A stretch of 64,000 nt of DNA from Anatilimnocola aggregata (GTDB lineage Bacteria > Planctomycetota > Planctomycetia > Pirellulales > Pirellulaceae): assembly GCF_007747655.1 (NCBI RefSeq), contig NZ_CP036274.1:4154001-4218000 (forward strand), given 5' to 3'. This document shows, in pieces, positions 46,270 to 55,038 of the stretch. Both the position numbers and the translations under genes were made by a program. A model generated the notes under the pieces. It was not told where the DNA came from and searched no databases. It saw only the letters and a list, made by a program, of their open reading frames with translations. Each line of letters starts with the position of its first letter. Within the stretch, counting starts at the first letter, position 1.

Positions 46270-47943
46270 ATGAAACCTGCCATGGCAATTGCCGAACAGC
46301 GCCGAACCGACTACCAACGCCAAGTCGTGGCCGCGTCGGGCTGGACTGCTATCTTGCACGACTGGACCACAACCGTCGACCACAAGAAGATCGGCATCTT
46401 GTATGTGCTGATGAGCCTGGTGTTTTTGGTAATTGGGGGCTGCGAAGCGATATTGATGCGCTCGCAACTCCTCTTTCCGCGGTACGACTTTCTGCCGCCA
46501 GACACGTTCAATCAACTCTTCACCATGCATGGTACGACGATGGTGTTCTTTGTCGGCATGCCGATTTTGATCGGCGTGGGGAACTACCTGGTTCCGCTGA
46601 TGATCGGCGCTCGCGACATGGCCTTTCCCCGCATGAACGCGCTGGGCTTTTGGGCGACGCTCTTCGGTGGATTGCTGGTCTACTCGAGCTATGCCACCGG
46701 CGGTGCGCCGGCAATTGGCTGGTTCGCCTATGCTCCGCTGACGGAACGCACGTTTGCTCGCACGGCAGCGACAGATCTTTGGGCATTGGGACTGCTGGTC
46801 AGTGGAATCGGCACGCTCACGGCGGGTATCAACTTCATCGTGACGATTCTCGGCATGCGTTGCCCCGGCATGACGCTTCGCAAGATTCCGTTTTTCGCCT
46901 GGACGATGCTCTGGACGTCAGTACAGATTCTGTTGGCAATTCCGCCCCTCACCGCGGCGCTCGTAATGGTACTTCTCGACCGCAATCTGGGTGCGCACTT
47001 CTTTGATACGCAAAACGGTGGTTCGGCTTATCTGTGGCAGCACTTGTTCTGGTTCTTTGGCCACCCCGAGGTCTACATCCTGGTCTTACCCGCGTTCGGC
47101 ATGATTTCCGAAATCATTCCAGTCTTCTCTCGCAAGGTGCTATTTGGTTATGAGTTCATGGCTGCTGCCACTGCGGCCATCGCGTTTATCAGCATGGGTG
47201 TCTGGTCGCATCACATGTTCACCGTGGGCATGAGCAAGACCTTGGACCTGTACTTTGCGGCTGCCAGCTTGCTGGTTTCCATTCCCACGGGGATTAAGTT
47301 TTTCAATTGGCTGGCGACAATGTACGGCGGCAAGATTCGCTTCGCCTCGCCGATGCTTTTTGCCTTTGGTTTTCTTTCGATGTTCCTTATCGGCGGCCTG
47401 ACTGGAATCATGCTGGCAATTGCCCCCTTCAACTTTCAGCTTTCGGATAGCTACTTTGTCGTCGGCCATTTCCACTGGGTGTTGATTGGTGGCACGCTGT
47501 TTGGCTTATTCGCCGGTTTGCACTATTGGTATCCGAAAGTCACTGGTCGCATGCTCTCGGAGCGGATGGCCCAGTGGCAGTTCTGGCTGCTGCTGATCGG
47601 TTTCATTTTGACTTTCGGGCCGATGCACATCTCGGGCATTCTCGGCATGCCAAGGCGGATCTATACCTATGAGCCCGATCGCGGTTGGGAAGTGTGGAAT
47701 CAAATCACCACGCTTGGTGCGGCGATTCAGGTACCCAGTTACGCACTCTTTGTTATCAACATTGTCTGGTCGTACTTCAAAGGACCGCTGGCCGGCGATG
47801 ACCCATGGAATGCCTGGACGCTGGAGTGGGCTACCACGTCGCCGCCGCCTGCGTACAACTTCGAGCAAATCCTGGTGGTTAAGAGTCGCCGACCATTGTG
47901 GGATCTGAAGCATCCAGACGATCCCGATTGGAACTACGAATAG
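46270..47943 (+). CDS. ctaD: Cytochrome c oxidase subunit I
   Basis: A 557-residue heme-copper oxidase subunit I with twelve membrane helices. The ATG at 46270 or at 46282 may be the start. Ligands are visible: His87 (FTMHGTT) and His402 for the low-spin heme, His400 (VVGHFHW) for the high-spin heme, and His265, His314 and His315 for CuB. Tyr269 in the motif HPEVY is the crosslinked tyrosine of A-type oxidases. The K- and D-channel entrance residues look typical of type A. It transfers electrons from CuA to oxygen. Its neighbours are subunits II and III. Confidence 0.96.
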   Translation: MKPAMAIAEQRRTDYQRQVVAASGWTAILHDWTTTVDHKKIGILYVLMSLVFLVIGGCEAILMRSQLLFPRYDFLPPDTFNQLFTMHGTTMVFFVGMPILIGVGNYLVPLMIGARDMAFPRMNALGFWATLFGGLLVYSSYATGGAPAIGWFAYAPLTERTFARTAATDLWALGLLVSGIGTLTAGINFIVTILGMRCPGMTLRKIPFFAWTMLWTSVQILLAIPPLTAALVMVLLDRNLGAHFFDTQNGGSAYLWQHLFWFFGHPEVYILVLPAFGMISEIIPVFSRKVLFGYEFMAAATAAIAFISMGVWSHHMFTVGMSKTLDLYFAAASLLVSIPTGIKFFNWLATMYGGKIRFASPMLFAFGFLSMFLIGGLTGIMLAIAPFNFQLSDSYFVVGHFHWVLIGGTLFGLFAGLHYWYPKVTGRMLSERMAQWQFWLLLIGFILTFGPMHISGILGMPRRIYTYEPDRGWEVWNQITTLGAAIQVPSYALFVINIVWSYFKGPLAGDDPWNAWTLEWATTSPPPAYNFEQILVVKSRRPLWDLKHPDDPDWNYE

Positions 47944-47985
47944 TCTCTCCATTTGTAAAGCGACCCTGCCTTTCTCAGGCATAAC

Positions 47986-48594
47986 ATGTCTTCTACCACG
48001 AACCTCGCTCACGAAGAACATCCGCTGTCTGCCGGAAGCATCCTCACGCTTACGCAGATGGGCATGGTGGCATTTCTAGTCTCAGAAGTTGCCTTCTTCA
48101 GCACGCTGATCGTGGCGTACCTGACCTTTCTTGGCAAAGACACAATTGGTCCGACGCCACTCGAAGCACTCTCGTTGCCCACGGCGATTGTTTCGTCCGT
48201 CTTTCTGCTGGCCAGCAGCGGGACGATCTACCTGGCCGAGAAACAGCTCCATCTGGGAAGCCTGCGCGGCTTTCAAGGCTGGTGGACGTTGACGTTTTTG
48301 CTAGGGGCAACCTTTCTTGCAGCAACCGCTTATGAATGGAGTGAATTAATTCGCGTTCATCAACTGACGATCAGTCGCAATCTGTTCGGCTCGACTTACT
48401 ACACATTGATCGGCTTTCATGCCCTGCATGTCTCATGCGGACTAGTTGCCATGTTGGCGATCTTGTTTCTCTCGTTCCGTGGGGACGTGAAATCGGAGCC
48501 TGGGGGCGGCGCGGAACTTGTCAGCTGGTACTGGCACTTCGTCGATTGCGTGTGGATCGTGGTCTTCTGCATTGTCTATTTGTGGGGGCGATAA
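47986..48594 (+). CDS. ctaE: Cytochrome c oxidase subunit III
   Basis: A 202-residue five-helix subunit III of the bacterial short form (MGMVAFLVSEVAFFSTLIVAYL, IYLAEKQLHLGSLRGFQGWW, LIGFHALHVSCGLVAMLA, SWYWHFVDCVWIVVFCIVYLWG). The conserved Glu in VSEVAFF and the His pairs are in place. It is a non-redox subunit that stabilises the oxidase. It lies between subunit I and the membrane protein at 48597, whose GTG start is 2 bases after its stop. Confidence 0.93.
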   Translation: MSSTTNLAHEEHPLSAGSILTLTQMGMVAFLVSEVAFFSTLIVAYLTFLGKDTIGPTPLEALSLPTAIVSSVFLLASSGTIYLAEKQLHLGSLRGFQGWWTLTFLLGATFLAATAYEWSELIRVHQLTISRNLFGSTYYTLIGFHALHVSCGLVAMLAILFLSFRGDVKSEPGGGAELVSWYWHFVDCVWIVVFCIVYLWGR

Positions 48595-48596
48595 GT

Positions 48597-49910
48597 GTGA
48601 CCAGTGAGTCGCCGGACAATTTGCCGCCTGCCAAAGCAGAACATGGGTCTGTCTTGATGCCGGAGCCAACAGCGGCACCGCTGGTGTTGGCGCTTGGGCT
48701 TGCGACTGCTGCCTTGGGTGTGGCCTTCGGTATCGCTTTCATGGTCGTCGGTGGTTTATTGTTGACGGTTGGGCTGGGAATGTGGTTCGCTCATTTGCTC
48801 CCAGGCAAGGGGCATTTTCACGAGCCCCTCGTCGCGCCCGAATTTCGGCCCGCGGCCATCAGTGCCAGTTTGGGGACAGTTGCTGAACTCCATCCCGGCG
48901 TTCCTGGCTATCGCTTTCGACTGCCAGAGGAAGTTCATCCCATTTCGGCTGGCGTCAAAGGGGGAATTGTCGGCGGCCTGCTTATGCCCATCCCAGCGCT
49001 GGCCTATGGAATCCTCAGCGGGCACGGCATTTGGTACCCGATCAATCTGCTTGCCGGCATGGTCCTGCCCGGCATGGATCAGTTGACCATCGAGCAGCTT
49101 GAAGCTTTTCGTCTCGACCTGTTTATCGCGTCGAGCCTGATTCACATTGTGATCTGCCTGATCGTGGGGCTGATCTATGGCGTGCTGATGCCGACGCTTC
49201 CGTCGCTTCCCCGATCGGTGGCCTGGGGCGGATTGCTAATGCCCATTCTCTGGACCGGCACGATGTATCTCACCATCGGTTTGTTCAATCCGCTGCTGTC
49301 GCTTGGTGTTGACTGGCCCAGCTTCATTGTTTCGCAGTTTCTCTTTGGCATCGTAGTCGCCGTTGTCGTGCAGTTGGACCAGCGACGCCATTCGATGATC
49401 GCCGGGCTTCTGGGTGGGCTCGTCGGTGGTCTGCTCATGCCGTTACCGGCGATCGTTTGGGCCTGGTCGACTGGGCGAACGATTTGGTATCCCCCCAACC
49501 TGCTCGCGGCGATGATCTATCCTGAAATGCGTTCCCTGTCTTCACAAGAATTGCAAATGTTTCGCACCGACTGGTTGGTCGCGGCGATTGCGATTCATCT
49601 GGCGATGACCCTGTCATTCGGATTGGTCTACGGAGCCCTATTACCCCGCGTAACACGCATTCCCGGTCCCCTTGCCTGGGGCGGACTGGTGTTGCCGCTG
49701 GTTTGGACCGGCATGAGCTATGGACTGATGGGCATAGTGAATCCACTGATGCAGCAGCGTGTCGACTGGCCGTGGTTCGTGGTCTCACAATTCATTTTCG
49801 GTATCGTCGCGGCGATTGTGGTCCTGCGCAGCGAAATGGTGCATATCGCGCCAGCCGGAAGTGGTCCCGCTGTCGATCAGGAAGCAGCGACGAAGTGGCT
49901 TACGAAATGA
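48597..49910 (+). CDS. Oxidase-cluster membrane protein: subunit-IV-like N-terminus plus internally duplicated membrane module
   Basis: A 437-residue protein starting at the GTG at 48597, 2 bases after ctaE (an ATG at 48657 is an alternative). The N-terminal 75 residues (PEPTAAPLVLALGLATAALG and a second helix ending HLLPGKGHFHEP) look like the small subunit-IV-like protein often found after ctaE. Residues of about 118-262 and 268-412 are two copies of a membrane module: GGIVGGLLMP (122) matches GGLVGGLLMP (273), and WGGLLMPILWTG (210) matches WGGLVLPLVWTG (361), both 151 residues apart. Function unknown; the position inside the operon suggests an accessory or scaffold part of the oxidase. 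The end overlaps the cytochrome c gene (ATGA). Confidence 0.8.
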   Translation: MTSESPDNLPPAKAEHGSVLMPEPTAAPLVLALGLATAALGVAFGIAFMVVGGLLLTVGLGMWFAHLLPGKGHFHEPLVAPEFRPAAISASLGTVAELHPGVPGYRFRLPEEVHPISAGVKGGIVGGLLMPIPALAYGILSGHGIWYPINLLAGMVLPGMDQLTIEQLEAFRLDLFIASSLIHIVICLIVGLIYGVLMPTLPSLPRSVAWGGLLMPILWTGTMYLTIGLFNPLLSLGVDWPSFIVSQFLFGIVVAVVVQLDQRRHSMIAGLLGGLVGGLLMPLPAIVWAWSTGRTIWYPPNLLAAMIYPEMRSLSSQELQMFRTDWLVAAIAIHLAMTLSFGLVYGALLPRVTRIPGPLAWGGLVLPLVWTGMSYGLMGIVNPLMQQRVDWPWFVVSQFIFGIVAAIVVLRSEMVHIAPAGSGPAVDQEAATKWLTK

Positions 49911-50650
49911 CGAGCACGCAGACAATACTTGCGAACAAAATCGAGTCGCTCAGCGTCTTCGCTCTCGGTGCGCTCGCGATCACTCTGCTCGCCGCAGGCT
50001 GCGGTCATTTGCCCGGCAAGCCCGACCCTGCGCTGCGCCCCATCGCGCCCAATGAGATCACCGATTTTAATGTTCTCTTTGAGCGCAACTGCGCTGGCTG
50101 CCATGGCCGCGATGGCACTCTCGGCCCGGCCCCGCCACTGAACGATCGCCTGTTTCTCGCGATTGTGCCGGACGCTGAGTTGCATCGAATCGTCAGCGAA
50201 GGGCGTCACGGAACCTCCATGCCAGCCTTTGTTCAGCATCGCGGCGGGCCATTGACCGAGCAGCAAGTTGGCATTCTCGCGGCCGGGTTGAAGCCTAAGT
50301 GGCAAGGCCAGCAGTTGCCCAGCAACGATTTGCCAACTTATGCAGTGAGTGCCGGCGATCCCCAAAACGGCGAGCAGGTGTTTGCGCAGGCATGTGCTGT
50401 GTGTCATGGCGAGCATGGACGTGGCGGCGATGCGGGAACCATCAACGACGTCGCATTTCTTTCCCTCATCAGCGATCAGGCCTTGCGGCGATTGGTCATC
50501 ACTGGCCGCCCCGATCTGGGCATGCCCGATCATGCCGGCAGCGAGGGAAGAATCGCTGGCTTCCAGCCACTTAGTTCCGAGCAGATTAACGACGTCGTCG
50601 CACTGTTAGCATCGTGGCGAACGGCAAACTCAGTTTCACCAGCACAATAA
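49907..50650 (+). CDS. Diheme cytochrome c lipoprotein
   Basis: A 247-residue protein with a lipoprotein signal (lipobox LLAAGC, Cys32). Two class I cytochrome c domains follow: CAGCH at 62-66 with a Met in HGTSMPAF, and CAVCH at 163-167 with a Met in DLGMPDH. It should be an outer-face electron carrier between the quinol oxidising complex and the oxidase. The start overlaps the preceding stop by 4 bases, and it is followed 29 bases later by the Rieske gene. Confidence 0.92.
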   Translation: MTSTQTILANKIESLSVFALGALAITLLAAGCGHLPGKPDPALRPIAPNEITDFNVLFERNCAGCHGRDGTLGPAPPLNDRLFLAIVPDAELHRIVSEGRHGTSMPAFVQHRGGPLTEQQVGILAAGLKPKWQGQQLPSNDLPTYAVSAGDPQNGEQVFAQACAVCHGEHGRGGDAGTINDVAFLSLISDQALRRLVITGRPDLGMPDHAGSEGRIAGFQPLSSEQINDVVALLASWRTANSVSPAQ

Positions 50651-50679
50651 ATCCTCACTAGTGATCCAGGCCAGCGGCC

Positions 50680-51267
50680 ATGCAAACTGAACCTACTCCG
50701 CCACTCGACTTGCTCCCCGGTCGCCGCACCTTCTTCGGTTGGTTCACGTATGCCCTCGGCGCGATCGCTGCCTTCGTGCTCGGTCTGCCACTCGCTCAAT
50801 ACTTTCTGGGCACCAACAAAAGTCAGCTGGCTTGGGTCAAACTGGGCGATGTCGATTCCTTTCCAACCGGCGAAACGCGAATGGTTACGTTTGACAACCC
50901 CATTCGCCAACCCTGGGATGGTAAGACGTCCCACACCGGGGTCTTTGTTCGCTACCGGGGCAAAGACACCAAGCAGCAAGATCAGTTCCTCATTTTGGCC
51001 GTGAATTGCGCTCACCTGGGCTGCCCTGTCTCTTGGTTTCCGCAGTCCGGGCTGTTCATGTGTCCCTGTCATGGCGGCGTCTATCATGCCAATGGCGAGC
51101 GGGCGTCCGGTCCACCTCCACGCGGTTTGTTTCGCTGCGTCTGGCGAGTCGAAAAGGGACAGCTCGAAGTTCAGGCTCCTCACTTTCCCAGCCTGCAGGA
51201 CACACTCGATCCTCAAGGTGATCCGGCATTGTTAGCTGGGAACCTGCCGAGGTGCGATCATGCTTAA
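50680..51267 (+). CDS. Rieske iron-sulfur protein of a quinol-oxidising complex
   Basis: A 195-residue Rieske protein with one N-terminal membrane helix (about 18-45). Cluster ligands are Cys110, His112, Cys128 and His131 in CAHLGC and CPCHGG; Cys115 and Cys130 give the usual disulfide. The segment HANGERASGPPPRGLFRC is the following proline-rich loop. It is the high-potential acceptor of quinol electrons, next to the cytochrome b gene, whose ATG overlaps this gene's end by 8 bases. Confidence 0.94.
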   Translation: MQTEPTPPLDLLPGRRTFFGWFTYALGAIAAFVLGLPLAQYFLGTNKSQLAWVKLGDVDSFPTGETRMVTFDNPIRQPWDGKTSHTGVFVRYRGKDTKQQDQFLILAVNCAHLGCPVSWFPQSGLFMCPCHGGVYHANGERASGPPPRGLFRCVWRVEKGQLEVQAPHFPSLQDTLDPQGDPALLAGNLPRCDHA

Positions 51268-52732
51268 ATGGCTGACGCAAATCGGTGGCTGGGTCGATCA
51301 TCGCCTGGGTCTTGGCGCGTTTCTCGTCCCCATGCTCGAGCATCCCATACCGCGAGGTGCTGCGGGACCAATGGGCTGGTGGTATGTATTCGGCAGCGCC
51401 TCGATGACGCTCCTTGCCATTCAAATTCTCACCGGCATTGGCTTGTCGCTCGTGTATGTGCCGGCCCCGGACCAGGCCTTCGAGAGTCTCGAATACTTGA
51501 ACTACGAACAGCCGATGGGCTGGTTTTTGCGAGCGCTGCACTACTATGCGGGCTCGGCGATGGTGGTGATGGTGCTCGTGCATATGACACAAGTGTTTTT
51601 GCATGGGTCGTACAAGTACCCGCGTGAACTGACGTGGGTGGTCGGCGTGTTCTTGCTCCTCTGCACACTGGGGATGTTCTTCAGCGGGCAGATATTGCGC
51701 TGGGATCCCGATGCTTACTGGGGACTGGCGGTCGCCGGTTCGATGGCGGGACGAGTGCCCGTAGCCGGCCCTTGGATTGTGCAGTTGTTGCACGGCGGGG
51801 CTGTCATTGGTGGCAGTTCGCTGAGTCGCTTCTTCGCCCTGCATGTATTCATCATCCCTGGCGCATTGATGTCGCTGCTCGTGGTGCACTTATGGCTGGT
51901 GTTGCGCTGCGGTGTGAGTGCTCCGCCCAATGCGCAGCAGCCCGTCGATCCGCGCACCTACGACGCCGACTATCACACTGAGCTGCATCGTACGGGCGTT
52001 CCCTTCTTCGGCGATGCGGTTGTCAAAGACGCCTGCTTCTCGGCACTCGTGGTGATTGTGGTGGTCGCTCTGGCGGCGATCATGGGTCCGAAAGGACCAA
52101 GCGAACTTCCCGACCCGACCCTCGGCGGCGCCAACCCGCGCCCGGAGTGGCCGTTCCTCTGGTTGTTTGCGTTGCTCTCCATGAGCCCTCCTGCTGCGGA
52201 GACTTTCATCATTCTGGTGTTGCCGGTGCTGCTCATCGGCCTGCTGTTGCTGGTTCCCTTCATCAGCAATCGGGGGCAACGAGCGCCGAGTCAGCGGCCC
52301 GTCGCGGTTTTGATCGTGGTCATCTCATACACAGTCCTCGGTGTGCTCACCTACGAGGGCTATAGTGCTCCTTGGTCACCGGCGATGAATGCGTGGAGTG
52401 GCGATCCTGTTCCTGTCTCGATGGTGAAGCAAAGTTCTCCGCTGCAGTTGCAGGGAAGTTTGGTGTTTCAAAACAAGAACTGCCGGAACTGTCATGCCTT
52501 GGCCGGAGTCGGCGGCAGGCGCGGCCCTGACTTGTCGACCATCGGCACGCGCCTGACGCGCGACCAACTCATCGACCAGATCAGCAACGGCACGCCCGGC
52601 GGCGGCAACATGCCCGCCTATGGTCAACAGATGGGCCCGCACGAAATGACTGCGGTCGTCGACTTCTTAGTTAGTTTGCGACCAGCAGGACAGCCCCCCG
52701 CCCGAGTTGCCACGGTCGATCCACCGCAGTAG
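51260..52732 (+). CDS. Cytochrome b (b6 type) fused to a C-terminal cytochrome c
   Basis: A 490-residue protein in which a full-length cytochrome b (eight helices) is joined to a single cytochrome c domain. Heme b ligands are His94, His108, His195 and His210; the spacings of 14 and 15 residues match b6-type rather than mitochondrial-type proteins. The Qo motif is PEWP at 295-298, where PEWY is usual. The C-terminal heme site is CRNCH at 408-412 with a distal Met in GGNMPAYG. No separate cytochrome c1 gene is in the operon, so this domain probably takes that role. It overlaps the Rieske gene and ends 11 bases before the CtaG fusion. Confidence 0.93.
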   Translation: MLKWLTQIGGWVDHRLGLGAFLVPMLEHPIPRGAAGPMGWWYVFGSASMTLLAIQILTGIGLSLVYVPAPDQAFESLEYLNYEQPMGWFLRALHYYAGSAMVVMVLVHMTQVFLHGSYKYPRELTWVVGVFLLLCTLGMFFSGQILRWDPDAYWGLAVAGSMAGRVPVAGPWIVQLLHGGAVIGGSSLSRFFALHVFIIPGALMSLLVVHLWLVLRCGVSAPPNAQQPVDPRTYDADYHTELHRTGVPFFGDAVVKDACFSALVVIVVVALAAIMGPKGPSELPDPTLGGANPRPEWPFLWLFALLSMSPPAAETFIILVLPVLLIGLLLLVPFISNRGQRAPSQRPVAVLIVVISYTVLGVLTYEGYSAPWSPAMNAWSGDPVPVSMVKQSSPLQLQGSLVFQNKNCRNCHALAGVGGRRGPDLSTIGTRLTRDQLIDQISNGTPGGGNMPAYGQQMGPHEMTAVVDFLVSLRPAGQPPARVATVDPPQ

Positions 52733-52743
52733 GTTCGCTTCTC

Positions 52744-55038
52744 ATGCCTCCTACGCTTGCTGCTTTCGCTCGCTCCTGGCCTTGGGATCCTTGGCTCGTC
52801 ATTGTTCTGGTCATCACGGCTGCCATCTATGCGCGCGGGTTCTGGCTGCTGCACCGGCGCGATCCAACGCGCTGGCCGCTCCTTCGCCTGGTTGCTTTTC
52901 TCGCCGGTCTTGCCACTCTCTTTCTCGCGCTCGCTTCGCCGATTGAACCGTTTGCCAGCCTGCTGTTGCAAGTCCACATGCTGCAGCACTTACTGCTGAT
53001 GATGGTGGTCGCGCCCCTCGTTTGGCTCGGCACGCCATTAATGCCACTCCTGCGCGGGCTGCCAAGACAGCTGCGCAAGAGCTGGTTCGCGCCGCTCCTC
53101 CGCTCGCGCTCGTTGCAATCTCTGTTAGCAGCAATGACTCATCCTTTCGTTGCCTTGCCTCTCTTCACGGCGATGACCTGGCTGTGGCATCTGCCGCGAG
53201 TCTACGATGCGGCCCTCCGCGCGCCGCAGTTGCACTACTGGCAACATGTTTCGTTTCTGCTCGCTGGTCTGTTGTTTTGGTATCCAGTTGTTCGTCCTTA
53301 TCCGGCTCGGCCGCGCTGGTCTCCTTGGCTGCTCTTGCCCTACTTGTTGCTGGCCGATATTCAAAACACCGTCCTCTCGGCACTTCTCACATTTTCCGAT
53401 CGCGTTCTCTACTCTTACTACAACGAAGTCCCGCGCATTGCCGGTATCACCGCACTCGAAGATCAGTCCTCGGCGGGCGTGTTGATGTGGGTTCCCGGGT
53501 CGATCGCTTTTCTCGGACCTTTGTTCTGGATCGGCCTGCAGTTGCTTTTCGGAAGCAGTCAGCGCGCACCAGTAAAACGCGAATCCCACCCCAGCCTGCG
53601 AATTCTGCCGGTTGAGCAAGTTGCTCCCTTCGATTTGCTGCATGTTCCCGTCCTCGGTCACTTTCTTCGTTGGCGCTATGCGCGCTTCACGGCCCAAGCC
53701 GCGATGACGGTGCTCGCCGCGGTTGTCATTTATGATGGTCTTGTTGGTCCGCAGGTCGGTGCCATGAATCTCGCCGGCGTCTTGCCGTGGATCCACTGGC
53801 GCGGGCTGCTGGTCTTGGGTCTGCTCGTTGCCGGCAACTTCTTTTGCTTCGCTTGCCCCTTCACCCTTCCCCGCGCGCTCGCCCGCCGCTGGCTGCCGCA
53901 GGGGCGAGCGTGGCCCACTTGGCTGCGCAGTAAATGGCTCGCGGCTGGTCTGTTGGTTTTGTTTCTTTGGTCGTACGAGGCTTTCTCGCTGTGGGATAGC
54001 CCGTGGCTGACCGCTTGGATCACCGTTGGTTACTTCGTCGCTGCCTTCACGATTGAAGGCTTCTTTCGCGGCGGTTCGTTCTGCAAATATGTTTGCCCCA
54101 TCGGTCAGTTCAACTTCGTGCAATCGCTCATCTCTCCCCTGGAGGTTCGCGTGCGCAGGGCAGACACCTGTGCCAACTGCACGACGCACGACTGCCTGAA
54201 AGGTAACGCGACCAACACGGGCTGTGAGTTGCAACTCTTCCAGCCACGCAAGGGCGGGAACATGGACTGCACGTTTTGTCTTGACTGTGTTCAAGCGTGT
54301 CCTCAGCAAAATGTGGGCATCCTGGCGACGACTTCTGTGACTGAACTCTGGAGCGATCGTTGGCGTTCGGGTGTGGGTAGGTTTTCGCAGCGGCCCGATC
54401 TCGCCGCTCTGGTGTTGGTGTTGGTGTTTGGTGCCTTCGCCAATGCGGCTGGCATGGTGGGTCCGGTGGTCGATTGGCAAAACGAGTTGAGTAGTCGACT
54501 TGGTCAACGTTCGCATTGGCTGACCTCCACTCTTTTCTATTCCGCAACCATCGTGGCATTGCCGCTGCTCGCCGTAGTAAGTGCCTCTGCGCTGAATCGT
54601 TTGGGCAATCCACTCACCACCTCGCGCCGGGAACTCGCCACGCGTTTTGCGTTTGCGTTCGTGCCGCTCGGGTTTGCCATGTGGCTCGCTCATTACAGCT
54701 TTCATTTTCTGACGAGTAGCGAAACGATCGTTCCCGTGACGCAACGTTTCACTAGTGACCTGGGTTTCAGCTGGCTCGGTTCGCCGCTGTGGAGTTGTGC
54801 CTGTTGCCGACCATTGACCGATTGGTTGTTGCAGTTCGAACTCCTCGCGCTTGATGTCGGCTTGCTCGCTTCGCTATATGTCGTTTGGAAAATTGCCGGC
54901 TCGCTGACGAACTCGTCCTCTTCTACTTGGAAGATTGCCGCTCCCTGGGCGGGCCTCGTGTTGCTCCTGTTCGCGCTGGGTGTCTGGATCGTTTTTCAGC
55001 CGATGCAAATGCGCGGCACGTTGCCGGGAGGTGGCTGA
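52744..55038 (+). CDS. CtaG-type oxidase assembly domain fused to a polyferredoxin membrane protein
   Basis: A 764-residue membrane protein of two halves. Residues of about 1-280 match caa3-type CtaG (ASPIEPFASLLLQVHMLQHLLLMMV, TWLWHLPRVYDAAL, VLYSYYNEVPR), a copper or heme insertion factor for the oxidase. Residues of about 300-764 form a NapH/CcoG-like ferredoxin: C368-x2-C371, C447-x3-C451P, C476-x2-C479-x4-C484, and CTFCLDCVQACP with C509, C512, C515, C519. The latter motifs fit two [4Fe-4S] clusters. Further helices follow. A role in delivering copper to CuB with electron supply is inferred by analogy with CcoG. The stop shares one base with the next ATG (TGATG). Confidence 0.88.
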   Translation: MPPTLAAFARSWPWDPWLVIVLVITAAIYARGFWLLHRRDPTRWPLLRLVAFLAGLATLFLALASPIEPFASLLLQVHMLQHLLLMMVVAPLVWLGTPLMPLLRGLPRQLRKSWFAPLLRSRSLQSLLAAMTHPFVALPLFTAMTWLWHLPRVYDAALRAPQLHYWQHVSFLLAGLLFWYPVVRPYPARPRWSPWLLLPYLLLADIQNTVLSALLTFSDRVLYSYYNEVPRIAGITALEDQSSAGVLMWVPGSIAFLGPLFWIGLQLLFGSSQRAPVKRESHPSLRILPVEQVAPFDLLHVPVLGHFLRWRYARFTAQAAMTVLAAVVIYDGLVGPQVGAMNLAGVLPWIHWRGLLVLGLLVAGNFFCFACPFTLPRALARRWLPQGRAWPTWLRSKWLAAGLLVLFLWSYEAFSLWDSPWLTAWITVGYFVAAFTIEGFFRGGSFCKYVCPIGQFNFVQSLISPLEVRVRRADTCANCTTHDCLKGNATNTGCELQLFQPRKGGNMDCTFCLDCVQACPQQNVGILATTSVTELWSDRWRSGVGRFSQRPDLAALVLVLVFGAFANAAGMVGPVVDWQNELSSRLGQRSHWLTSTLFYSATIVALPLLAVVSASALNRLGNPLTTSRRELATRFAFAFVPLGFAMWLAHYSFHFLTSSETIVPVTQRFTSDLGFSWLGSPLWSCACCRPLTDWLLQFELLALDVGLLASLYVVWKIAGSLTNSSSSTWKIAAPWAGLVLLLFALGVWIVFQPMQMRGTLPGGG

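Noticed and set aside
53125-54744. A 539-residue open frame antisense to the CtaG fusion
   Set aside because: Low-complexity, Arg/Gln-rich translation typical of a shadow frame; the plus-strand protein has clear domains.
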